Shown piece by piece: positions 1 through 7,780 of a stretch of DNA of 64,000 nucleotides. Where the stretch lies: the NCBI RefSeq assembly GCF_000787815.1, contig NZ_BBPO01000018.1, positions 43,707-107,706 of the forward strand, written 5' to 3'. A program made the position numbers and the translations under genes. Source of the DNA: Streptacidiphilus neutrinimicus. Lineage in GTDB: Bacteria; Actinomycetota; Actinomycetes; Streptomycetales; Streptomycetaceae. The notes beneath the pieces are model-generated. The model did not search any database, was not told the origin of the DNA, and was given only the letters and a program-made list of their open reading frames with translations. Each line of letters begins with the position of its first letter. Positions within the stretch are counted from its first letter, which is position 1.

Positions 1-809
1 GCGGTCTCCAGCGCTGAGCGCCCGTTCATCTCGCCCAGGTGCTCGGCCACCCAGTGCACCGCCTGCTCGGCGCCTTCCGGGGGAAGCCCCCCCTCGGCCG
101 CGCCGACCAGCCACGAGGCCAGAGTGCCGAAGGCGTACGCGTAGCCTTGGCCGGCGGCGTCCTCGCCCTGCTCGTCGGCCACCGTGTCGAGGTAGCGCAG
201 CACGGTGATGGCCGGCGTGTCGGTCGCGGAGGACACCACGGCGCTGACCGCGGTCCGCAGCGCGTGCTCGACCTGTCGGTGCAGTTCGGCTGAGGCCCGG
301 CGGGCCTGTGCGGCCTGGTGGCGCTCGACGGCGTCCAGGTATGCCTGCACTTCGTGGGCGGTGAACAGATGCTGCGTGTCCTCGGTGACCATGTAGCCGA
401 CGTCGTTGACCGCTAGCAGGTACGCCGGGTCGAGGCCGGCCGCCTTGGCGCTGCCGGCCAGGTCAGCGACCATCGCCTCCATGTCGCGCTCGTCCAGGGG
501 GGTCGGCTCGGAGGCCGCGTGGTCGAACAGCAGCGGCTCGCCTGGCTGCGGGTCTCGCCCGAAGTGCTCGCGGAAGTCCGTCCGCAGCCGCTCCACGGCC
601 TCTGTGAACTGCGGCGGCACAGACCCCTTAGGCAGTACGACCTGGACCGAGCCGTCGGGCAAGCGCACGCGCTGGGGGAACCGCGGGTCGCCCACCCGTT
701 CATAGGCCACCCGCATGTGGTCTTCGCGCAGTGTCTCCTGCGCCGCCTGGCGGCTCTCCCTCTGCCGCCGGGCGCGCTGGGCCTTTCCGCTCCGCCCGTC
801 CTTGGCCAC
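1..809 (-). CDS. Hypothetical protein, partial (3' end beyond the left edge)
   Basis: An open frame on the minus strand starts at a GTG (807-809) and stays open to the window edge, giving at least 269 residues without a stop. The codons have the strong G/C third-position bias of the neighbours. A GGGAGG sequence lies about 10 bases before the GTG. The product is charged and largely helical, beginning VAKDGRSGKAQRARRQRE, with many Glu, Ala and Gln residues and no membrane segment or catalytic motif that I recognise. It lies downstream of the nuclease/propeller gene in the same direction with a 159-base gap, so it could share its transcript. Function unknown; the C-terminus is not visible. Confidence 0.72.
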   Translation of the reverse strand, partial: MAKDGRSGKAQRARRQRESRQAAQETLREDHMRVAYERVGDPRFPQRVRLPDGSVQVVLPKGSVPPQFTEAVERLRTDFREHFGRDPQPGEPLLFDHAASEPTPLDERDMEAMVADLAGSAKAAGLDPAYLLAVNDVGYMVTEDTQHLFTAHEVQAYLDAVERHQAAQARRASAELHRQVEHALRTAVSAVVSSATDTPAITVLRYLDTVADEQGEDAAGQGYAYAFGTLASWLVGAAEGGLPPEGAEQAVHWVAEHLGEMNGRSALET

Positions 810-968
810 TGGCGTCCGTCCTCCCTGTCGTGTCCCGAGACTATCCGCCAGCGACGCGATCACCGTCCGCGCCGCAAAGCGCGCCCACCCGAGGGCAGGA
901 GATCGTGGGCCCTCCGCCCGATGCGTCGAACACGCCGGCCGGTCCACACCAACCAAGGACGGCGCGCA

Positions 969-2360
969 TCACTGCTGCGGGTCCACGCCGTTCAGCGACA
1001 CCCAGGTCGGCCGAACTTGAGGGTCGTTACCGCTCGTGTCGGCGAGCACCCACCACTGGCCGTCCCGCCCGAGGGCGAGGTCGAGCAAGTAGTTGGCCTG
1101 GAGCCGCGCGATCTCGTAACTACTGCCGTCCACCGGGTCCCAGAGCACGACCCGTCGACCGTCGCTGTTCAGGCCCTCGGCGACAACGATTCGGTCGCCG
1201 CTTCGGGCCACGCCCTCGGGCCAGTGCACCGCCGAAGGGATCCAGTCGTCACGGGAGACGTTGCGTCCCAGGTCCAGGTCGACAATCGCGCTGTGCCCGT
1301 TGGCGGACAACAGGAAGCGACGTCCGTCCAACCAGACGGCATTGAGCACCGCTGCAGGAAAGCCCACCTCATGTACTTCCTCTTCGCCTACTCTTCTCCC
1401 GAGCCGGGCCAGGAGGTGATGGCTCTGCTGCGCCTGTGTCGAGCGTTGGAAGACCCACGGCTCTCCGCCGGGGCCGCTCAGGAGATGGGTGTTCGATCCG
1501 GCGAACCCGCCTGCGATCACACGCGCTGATCCGTCCCACCGAATCACAGCGCCATTGCACACTGCCATCGTGCTGCCGTCCGGAAGGGACAGTGCACGGC
1601 CATGGCATCCCGGCAGGGGAAGGGCCCAAGCAGTCCTGCCCGTCTCCGGATCGAGCCTGAGTACGCCGTCCGGGGTGGTGACGAGGAGGTCACCGTCTGG
1701 ACCGGGGCACATTCCGGAAGGCCGAGACCATCCCGGTCGCCCGGCGAACACGGCGACGGCCCGAATGCCGTCGCGCGTGGACAGCACTGTCTCCCAGCCC
1801 TCCAGCACCTCGGCGGCCGGGCCGGCACTCGGCGGCTCCGAGGAACGGCCGACCAACAGATCACCCAGGGGCACGTAGGAGCCGCCGTGACGAGCCGTGT
1901 GCCTCATCAGCGCGTCGAGCAGGGCAGTGGGAGACAGCAGCCCGCTGATCACAGCTTCGACGTGGGCCCGGTCCAGGAGGAGGATCTGCGGCCACCGCGG
2001 CTGCGCGGCCTTCGTCTTCACGGACTCGGTGTAGCCGCTCATCGACACGAACAGGCCCCGGGTTCCCGCCGGGCGGGAGTTCAGGCGTTCCTGGTGCGTG
2101 GCGATCGGGTCGACGTTGACGGCCGCATTCAGCCACTTCGCCTCCAGGACCCAGTGAATGCCCCTGTACTCGAAGAAGACGTCGACCTCGTCGTGCCCGC
2201 CTGAGCCGCGCACTCCGGTCTCAGCGTCGATGCCATCGGCCTGCCAAGCCCTGGCCAACAGTTCGTTGAAGTCGGTTCCGCGTTGTTGGGGTGAGCAGGT
2301 TCCCCCGGCGTCCAGTTTCCCGAACTCCTCGATCACGTTCCGCATTCTGGAGCTACCCAT
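969..2360 (-). CDS. PD-(D/E)XK nuclease-like domain fused to a beta-propeller-like domain
   Basis: 463 aa. Residues 25-130 resemble the Mrr-type restriction endonuclease fold: a helix with Glu33, then Asp60 in HDEVDV, then Glu73-Ala-Lys75 in VLEAKW, i.e. the D-x12-E-x-K pattern of PD-(D/E)XK nucleases. From about residue 180 to the end the protein consists of repeated blade-like units (GPDGDLLVTTPDGVLRLDPE, WDGSARVI, LDGRRFLLSANG, GRDGQWWVLADTSG), which suggests a WD40/NHL-like propeller acting as a sensor. The family link is inference from motifs. The upstream gene in the same direction encodes a HEPN-like protein (136-base gap), so the two may form a defence module. The first ATG follows AGGGAAG very closely; the ATG five codons later is a possible alternative start. 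Confidence 0.75.
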   Translation of the reverse strand: MGSSRMRNVIEEFGKLDAGGTCSPQQRGTDFNELLARAWQADGIDAETGVRGSGGHDEVDVFFEYRGIHWVLEAKWLNAAVNVDPIATHQERLNSRPAGTRGLFVSMSGYTESVKTKAAQPRWPQILLLDRAHVEAVISGLLSPTALLDALMRHTARHGGSYVPLGDLLVGRSSEPPSAGPAAEVLEGWETVLSTRDGIRAVAVFAGRPGWSRPSGMCPGPDGDLLVTTPDGVLRLDPETGRTAWALPLPGCHGRALSLPDGSTMAVCNGAVIRWDGSARVIAGGFAGSNTHLLSGPGGEPWVFQRSTQAQQSHHLLARLGRRVGEEEVHEVGFPAAVLNAVWLDGRRFLLSANGHSAIVDLDLGRNVSRDDWIPSAVHWPEGVARSGDRIVVAEGLNSDGRRVVLWDPVDGSSYEIARLQANYLLDLALGRDGQWWVLADTSGNDPQVRPTWVSLNGVDPQQ

Positions 2361-2496
2361 TCTTCCCTGTATGCCATGCCGATCTCGAAGGCCAGCGTCA
2401 CGCCTGAGGAGATTCTGAAGACAGCTACGGCGACGTGGCGACCGCGGTCCTCGGCAGCGCCACGCGGTTCGCGTAGACGCTCCCCTACCGCACAGC

Positions 2497-3906
2497 TCAC
2501 TTCTCGGGGCTAAGCAGACCTGCGATCTGGCCCTTCACCTGATTAGCGATGTCCTTGTAATCGACGACGCTCGCGGTTCCGGCCAACGCGTCGAGTCGGC
2601 TGAAGAAGTCGCGGAACGCTGAGTCGCGTGCTGTCCCCAAGTGCGCCGTCGCATGGAAGAGCCGCACGACGTTGTCGATCGCGCCCCACCCCCAGCACTG
2701 GCTGTTGGCTGCCCACGCCGTCAACGCTGCCTGCAACTGGTCCGCTGTCATGTAGACCGCACAGGGCAGCACGGCGACACGCTGGATCTCTCCGCCGTTG
2801 TCGAAGCTCGACGCCTCCTCAAGCAGAGGTCCGACGAACTCGGCGAAGTACGGGCTCGGCCGCTGGGCGACCACACGGGCTCGCCGCAAGGTAGACCACC
2901 CGTCCATGGCGCCCTCAAGCGAGGGCAACGCAGAACGCACCTCGGCGAGGGCGGCAAGGGCGAGTGCGCCGACTTCCGAGGACTCCAAATCGGGTGCCTC
3001 CCAACCTGCCTTGCCCTTGTGCCTCTCGCCGATGTCCCGGACCATCGCGTCCAAGTGGCTGAGCATCGGCTCGCTCATGCCGCTCCAGAACGCATCCAGA
3101 TCACCGAGTCGCACGAGCGTGCGGCGCTGGATCTCCACCTGCGGCAGCGTGGACCACCGCTGGGCGAACTTGCCCACCATCTCGGCCACCAGGTCCCGGT
3201 CTTCCGCCGCGAAGATACGCAGGCACTGGGCCATTCGGTCGGCGACATCGGCCGGCGCCACGGCGGGGTGGTCGGGAAGCGCAGGTTCCAACATGGCGTG
3301 CCGTGCTGCGAATTCCACCACTCTGCGGCGGGCGGTGGGCCGCACCTGACGGAAGAAAGCGTAGGCAATGTGGAGCGGGTCGCCGAGGAATCCCGGGTCG
3401 AGGATGTGCTCGGCGAACGCCTCCACCACTTTGCGTCCTTGGCTGGCGGGGTGGACGAGTACCGCATCGAGCGCGACCGCCAAGTGCGCACGGGCGTACT
3501 CCAGAGGCGGATCGAACAACTCGCCCATCGGACGCAACGAGGGGTGAGCGCAGAGGTTGCGGTCCTCGCGCAGCCGTTCCAGTTGCACCCTCTGAGTGGC
3601 ATCGATCAGCTCAAGCGTGACGGCGGTATCGAGAACCCGGCTCTCCACGCCCTGCATGGCCACGATCGATGCCCGGTCCAACTTGCCCTGTACTGCGGCG
3701 ACCTCGTTGGTGAGATCGGCGGCCTGGGCCTCGCCGCTCTGATAGAGCGTCGCGATCTTGTCGATCAGGTCCGCGCACACGGCCGTCCACGTGAGCACAA
3801 TCGCCGCCCGCGCGGCACCCGTCGTGTAGCAGCGGTGAGCCTCCTTCACCAACGGCCGAACCTCGGCGTTAGCTACTCGGGCGAGCTGAACCTCTAGGTC
3901 GAGCAT
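2497..3906 (-). CDS. HEPN-like domain protein
   Basis: 469 aa from ATG 3904-3906, chosen because GGAGGGG lies six bases upstream; the open frame extends further back but without a ribosome site. The N-terminal 130 residues look like a HEPN bundle: a helix with TGAARAAIVLTWTAVCADLI, then Arg116-Asn-Leu-Cys-Ala-His121, which fits the R-x4-6-H motif of HEPN ribonucleases, followed by PS. The remaining 340 residues are helical and not recognised. HEPN proteins of this type commonly act as toxins or phage-defence RNases; that role is inference here. It is transcribed toward the nuclease/propeller gene, which would be its natural partner. A non-catalytic scaffold is the main alternative. Confidence 0.75.
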   Translation of the reverse strand: MLDLEVQLARVANAEVRPLVKEAHRCYTTGAARAAIVLTWTAVCADLIDKIATLYQSGEAQAADLTNEVAAVQGKLDRASIVAMQGVESRVLDTAVTLELIDATQRVQLERLREDRNLCAHPSLRPMGELFDPPLEYARAHLAVALDAVLVHPASQGRKVVEAFAEHILDPGFLGDPLHIAYAFFRQVRPTARRRVVEFAARHAMLEPALPDHPAVAPADVADRMAQCLRIFAAEDRDLVAEMVGKFAQRWSTLPQVEIQRRTLVRLGDLDAFWSGMSEPMLSHLDAMVRDIGERHKGKAGWEAPDLESSEVGALALAALAEVRSALPSLEGAMDGWSTLRRARVVAQRPSPYFAEFVGPLLEEASSFDNGGEIQRVAVLPCAVYMTADQLQAALTAWAANSQCWGWGAIDNVVRLFHATAHLGTARDSAFRDFFSRLDALAGTASVVDYKDIANQVKGQIAGLLSPEK

Positions 3907-4134
3907 CCAATCCCCTCCATCGTCCTGGGGACAATCTTCCTCTCGCAGGACGCCCGGGGGGTCACTCCGTCGGACCCACGTTCCGGCCCGAGGCGCCGAC
4001 GCTCGGCCGGCGATGGACCGCAGGGAATTCGTCGTTGCTTGGCACCCCCCTAGTGGAGGGGCGGCCCCATACGCAATCGGCCGTCCGACTTCCAGGGCCA
4101 CTCGTGGGGAGAACGACGCCGACCAGTGCGGTGG

Positions 4135-4404
4135 TCAGCCGTTGGCTCCCGCCGCCCACTGCTGCGCCTCTGTCAGGTTGTCGGCGATACCGACGACCTC
4201 GTACTCGAAGTCGTTCCAGCGCAGCAGGATGCGCTGCTCGGTGGAGCGAACGTGCATGGCACCACCGCCGACGGGCTGGTGGGTGCGACGGCCGCGCAGC
4301 GGGGGCTGGCGGCGCCGGAGGTAGGGCTCCAGCAACAGGGCGTCGGCTGGGTCGACATCGTCCGGCAGCTCGGGGTCCGGCTTCGGCTTGGCGTGTCGTC
4401 CCAT
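4135..4404 (-). CDS. Small hypothetical protein
   Basis: 89 aa starting MGRHAKPKPDPELP; the ATG has AAGG eight bases upstream, and a GTG three codons earlier is also possible. G/C-rich third positions are consistent with a real gene. The N-terminal half is Pro/Arg-rich; the C-terminal half (VRSTEQRILLRWNDFEYEVV) looks like a small beta-rich fold. It is divergent from the 81-aa gene at 4491 and upstream of the HEPN-like gene with a 228-base gap. Function unknown. Confidence 0.6.
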   Translation of the reverse strand: MGRHAKPKPDPELPDDVDPADALLLEPYLRRRQPPLRGRRTHQPVGGGAMHVRSTEQRILLRWNDFEYEVVGIADNLTEAQQWAAGANG

Positions 4405-4490
4405 GGCGGGCACCTTACCGAGGCCCAGCGGGCGGCGGGGCTGGTGCGCGCCGGGGTGCGAAGAGGTGGTGAGGAGGTGAGGGTGGTGGG

Positions 4491-4736
4491 GTGAACGAGA
4501 GCGAGCAGGATGCCCCGACCGATCCGCCGGTGGTGGTGAAACCGGTGCAACAGCACCCGACGATTCCGAGCGGCGGCATGGTGCGACGGGTGGAGGTCCG
4601 GCATCAGCTGGTCGGCCTCGCGCACCGGCGTAGCGACGTGGAGGAGCTGCTGCGGGTAGCGGGCCTGGAGGACCCGGACGTCACCGATCCCGAGCTGGTC
4701 CAGTGGCGCGGGGGCGGCCCCGAGGTGTGGGACTGA
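4491..4736 (+). CDS. Small hypothetical protein
   Basis: 81 aa from GTG 4491, preceded by GAGGAGGTGAGGG. The product is acidic at the N-terminus and soluble, with a C-terminal segment DVEELLRVAGLEDPDVTDPE that reads like a short helix pair. It is the only rightward gene in the first 15 kb, and its stop lies inside a perfect palindrome that probably ends transcription. Similar small proteins are frequent in actinomycete accessory DNA, but I cannot assign a role. Confidence 0.6.
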   Translation: MNESEQDAPTDPPVVVKPVQQHPTIPSGGMVRRVEVRHQLVGLAHRRSDVEELLRVAGLEDPDVTDPELVQWRGGGPEVWD

Positions 4737-4748
4737 CCCGGGTCAGTC
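4731..4748. terminator. Palindrome between convergent genes
   Basis: An 18-bp perfect palindrome (GACTGACCCGGGTCAGTC) covers the stop codon of the 81-aa gene and lies 35 bases before the stop of the convergent 195-aa gene. A T-rich stretch (CTCGTTTCGT) follows on the plus side. A bidirectional terminator is the likeliest role; it has no natural loop. Confidence 0.45.
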
Positions 4749-4783
4749 TGCTCGTTTCGTGGGCACCGGGGGCCGTAGCCTGC

Positions 4784-5371
4784 TCAGGTGCGAGCTCCGC
4801 GTTCGCCGGCAAGGACGGCGAACGCAGCCAGGAGCCCGGCGAAGGCTTCTGCGAGGGGGCCGGTGGGGCCGGTGCCGTTGGGCCCGTCTGTGTAGACGAA
4901 GAATACGTCGGCCGGGTCGTCGCGCTTGACCTGGCAGCAGTACACGGTGCCGAGGTCGACGAACAGCGCGGCGTGGGCGTAGCGGATCTCGATCTTGTGG
5001 GTAGCCAGCGGAGGGAAGGAGCCTCCAACGGCGTCGCGTCGGACCAGTTCCTCCACCAGGTGCTCGGGCGCTGCCCAGCCCTCGTTGATCAGGACCAGGC
5101 CGTGGGTGCGGGAGTTGACCGCCCGCAGGGCCTCGCGCAGGTCCGTCGGCATGTCGTCGGCGCGGGTCACGGCGGCGGCCAGCGCGGCGTACGCCGTGCT
5201 GGGGTTCGGGAAGGCGAAGGTCTTCCGGGGCAAGGTCAAGCGCTTCACGGTGATCTGCCCGTTGGGACGTACGTGGAGCAGGCCGACGAAGGAGTCGGCG
5301 TCCCAGGTGCCGGCCAGGCCCTCGATCTGCCGCACGAGGGCGGCGCGCATCTGCTCGGCGGTGGGTGTCAC
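4784..5371 (-). CDS. Hypothetical protein, 195 aa
   Basis: The start is GTG 5369-5371 (MTPTAEQMRAALVRQIEGLA) because AGGAG lies eight bases before it; the frame is open further upstream but has no ribosome site there. The product is soluble with alternating helices and strands (NGQITVKRLTLPRKTFAFP, IEIRYAHAALFVDLGTVYCC) and a hydrophobic helical tail near residues 170-190. No catalytic motif is recognised. It ends convergently with the 81-aa gene. Confidence 0.65.
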   Translation of the reverse strand: MTPTAEQMRAALVRQIEGLAGTWDADSFVGLLHVRPNGQITVKRLTLPRKTFAFPNPSTAYAALAAAVTRADDMPTDLREALRAVNSRTHGLVLINEGWAAPEHLVEELVRRDAVGGSFPPLATHKIEIRYAHAALFVDLGTVYCCQVKRDDPADVFFVYTDGPNGTGPTGPLAEAFAGLLAAFAVLAGERGART

Positions 5372-5629
5372 AGGGCTTCTCCTATGGAGCTGTGGGACGA
5401 CGGGCGTGGTCGTCGTGCGGCCGGGTGCGCGTAGGAGCTGGAGCACGACGACGGTGTCTGCTGCGGTGAATCGCAGATCCGCGCGCGTTGGCGTCGGCGC
5501 TGAATCTCGCTTCGCCGGCGGCGGCGCCTCTGGCATGGCCGCCTGCGCGCAGATGATGGTCTTGCAGGTCGGCCTTCGGTGCCGCAGCGAACTGCTCTCG
5601 CCCCAGGGCGCGCTGGGCGGTGTCGCTGC

Positions 5630-5664
5630 GCGAGGCACCCCTTGTGTTGATGGGGGTGCCTCGC
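5630..5664 (-). terminator. Stem-loop in the 5372-5764 gap
   Basis: A perfect 12-bp stem (GCGAGGCACCCC / GGGGTGCCTCGC) with an 11-base loop lies 100 bases after the stop of the leftward 125-aa gene. It probably ends that gene's transcript; no T-run follows, as is common in actinomycetes. I see no other supportable feature in the 393-base gap between 5372 and 5764. Confidence 0.5.
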
Positions 5665-5764
5665 CGACGTTGATCGTCAAGCAGATTGCGCAGTTAGTAG
5701 AGGCCCGGCGACTGGTGACAGCCCACCCCGACAAGACGCCGGTGATGCTGAATGCCTGCGCGGG

Positions 5765-6142
5765 CTACAGGTAAGCGCCGGCCAGCAGGCCATCGAAGGC
5801 GGTTACCCGGTAGATCTCTTCGAGGCCCCCCTCGCACTCCCGCTCGACTGCGGTGAAGAGGCTGTCGAAGTCCTCCTTCGTCAGCGCCGGCTCGTACCAG
5901 TCGTGAGCTGCACGGCACCGCACGAAGCGGAAGCCGCCGACCTCGATGAACAGCCAGTCCCGCCGGGCGCCACACTGCGCGCAGCGGACCTCAACGCCGA
6001 ACGGTGCGTAGGGGTCGGCGTGGTAGATCGTGCGGATGAGCGGCCGGCCGGGAACTCGGGCAGGCCGATCGTCCAGGTCGTCGACGTGGTGGAGGTAAGG
6101 TCGGCCGGCGTCGAAGCCGGGGTCGTGTCTGGCGGTGCTCAT
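5765..6142 (-). CDS. Hypothetical protein with a Cys pair (possible zinc ribbon)
   Basis: 125 aa starting MSTARHDPGFDAGRPYLHHV. ATG 6140-6142 follows GAGGGGGCGCGAG. The middle has VRCAQCGARRDWLF and then FVRCRAAHDW, a CxxC pair followed by C and H, which could bind one zinc ion. The C-terminal half is helical. The reading frame is open far upstream, but that part overlaps the MFS gene in another frame and is a shadow. Function unknown. Confidence 0.62.
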   Translation of the reverse strand: MSTARHDPGFDAGRPYLHHVDDLDDRPARVPGRPLIRTIYHADPYAPFGVEVRCAQCGARRDWLFIEVGGFRFVRCRAAHDWYEPALTKEDFDSLFTAVERECEGGLEEIYRVTAFDGLLAGAYL

Positions 6143-6369
6143 CTCGCGCCCCCTCGTGCAGCGGTGCGCGGAGCCGGGACGGCTCTGCGGCGGAGGCGAT
6201 CTTCTCTCGGATCCTGGGGCCGGCCAAGTCCCATTTCCGCCGCCCCAGTGGGTGCCGAAGTCAGGAAAACCCCAGGTCAGAACTGCTTCCGCAGGAACCG
6301 GAGCCATGCGTGACCGACATAGATCACACCTGGTGTTTGCAGGTGCCGCGCTGCCCTGTTCGCCCGGGT

Positions 6370-7683
6370 CTACGCCGCTTGCTGCTGCTCGACAGGCTCC
6401 GGATCCGCTTGATCGCCTTGGGCCTCGTAGGCAGCACGGTGGCGGTGCAGGCCGGTGAAGCAGGTGCCGATGGCTGCGGCCTGGGCAGCCGCCAGGGCCA
6501 CCAGCAGCGCCGCCAGGTGAGTGGGTACGGCGGCGACCAGCACGCCGGCGAGCGGCAGGGGCAACCGCACCAGGAGCGCGGTTACCGCCAGCGCGGAGCC
6601 GAAATGGCGCTCCGGGATAAGCCGGGCGCGCGCCGTGCGCAGTACGACCGACACCGCGCCTTCGGCGCCCATCATCACCGCGACCGCCGCGCCGTAGGCC
6701 CACAGCGTAGGAGCGAGAGCGGCGGCAGCGGCGGACAGGCACATCAGCGCTGCGGCGACCAGGCCGACAGGGAAGAGCCCGAAGCGGTCGACCCCGCGCC
6801 GCGACACGCCGATCACGACGAGGGCCAGGGCCGCCGAGCTGCTCCAGATGACGCCCGACGCGGACGGGGGGTACCCCCAGGACCGGACGAGCACGGGGGT
6901 GGCGACCTCGATCGCGCCGCTGACCAGGTTGCCGACCATCAGCGCTCCGAGGAGCCAGGCCAGCGCGGGGGTCCGCCGCACGACACCCGCCCCGGTGGCC
7001 AGCGAGGTCAGCAGTCGCGGAGGCGGGTCGGTGACGAGTTGAAGGTGGGGGCGGTCGGAGCGCACGAGCAGGGCTTCCGTGCACACCACGGCCGACAGCA
7101 CGGCGATGCTCGCCAGCAGGGCGACCGGGCCTGCCAGCAGCAGGACGGCGCCGAGGGCGGGCCCGACGAGCTGGGCGGTCTGGTCGATGCCGGTCATGAC
7201 GGCCTGGACCCGGTGGGCGCGGTGCCCGGCCCTTCGGCTGGCCTCGGCGGCCAGGGCCTCGCTGGCCAGGTAGGAGCCTTCTGCAAGGACCCCGGTGAGG
7301 ATCGCGTAGGCGAGGACGACGGCGATGCCGCCGCCGAGCGCGAGGCCGAGGATGGCGGCTGCGGTGGTCGCCGCACGCAGAGCACCGGAGGTGGCCGCGG
7401 CGGCGGCCGGGGTGTAGCGGTCGATCAGCGGTCCGGCTCCGGTAACGGCGGCCAGCCTCGGCAGCCACTCGGCGAAGAAGGCCAGTCCGGTCCACGCGGG
7501 CGAGCCGGTGATGTGGAGGACCATCAGCGGCACGGCGTAGACAACCATGGCGCTGGCAAGCGAGTCTGCGGAGCGCAGCGTGTAGCAGGCCACGAGCCAG
7601 GCCCTGCCGCGTGTCGGCGGTGGGCTTGCCCTGCGGCGTCGGGTGCGGTTCGGTCGGGCGGCCGAAGCGGGCATCGGGGTCAC
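6370..7683 (-). CDS. MFS transporter
   Basis: 437 aa from GTG 7681-7683 with AGGAG six bases upstream. After a short basic N-terminus (AARPNRTRRRRASPP) there are about 12 hydrophobic segments in the usual six-plus-six arrangement, with a cytoplasmic loop around residues 195-230. The typical inter-helix loop after TM2 (PLIDRYTP) is recognisable. It is therefore an integral inner-membrane secondary transporter, most like proton-driven drug or siderophore exporters. The substrate cannot be read from sequence. It lies 97 bases downstream of the relaxase gene in the same direction, so it may be cargo of the mobilization operon. Confidence 0.85.
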   Translation of the reverse strand: MTPMPASAARPNRTRRRRASPPPTRGRAWLVACYTLRSADSLASAMVVYAVPLMVLHITGSPAWTGLAFFAEWLPRLAAVTGAGPLIDRYTPAAAAATSGALRAATTAAAILGLALGGGIAVVLAYAILTGVLAEGSYLASEALAAEASRRAGHRAHRVQAVMTGIDQTAQLVGPALGAVLLLAGPVALLASIAVLSAVVCTEALLVRSDRPHLQLVTDPPPRLLTSLATGAGVVRRTPALAWLLGALMVGNLVSGAIEVATPVLVRSWGYPPSASGVIWSSSAALALVVIGVSRRGVDRFGLFPVGLVAAALMCLSAAAAALAPTLWAYGAAVAVMMGAEGAVSVVLRTARARLIPERHFGSALAVTALLVRLPLPLAGVLVAAVPTHLAALLVALAAAQAAAIGTCFTGLHRHRAAYEAQGDQADPEPVEQQQAA

Positions 7684-7780
7684 CGGTGCTCCTGTCTGGG
7701 ATGTGGGCGGTCGGGCTCGACGATGCCTCTCGCGGGGAGAGTGAAAAATCGCCTGCCATGTGCTAGTTGGCGTCGGGGCC

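Noticed and set aside
519..1529. Long rightward frame over the nuclease/propeller gene
   Set aside because: Its product is low-complexity Arg/Pro-rich and lies antisense to two leftward genes with proper motifs and codon bias.
5765..7759. 664-aa leftward frame
   Set aside because: Only the last 125 residues are real; the rest overlaps the MFS transporter in another phase and is Arg-rich shadow text.
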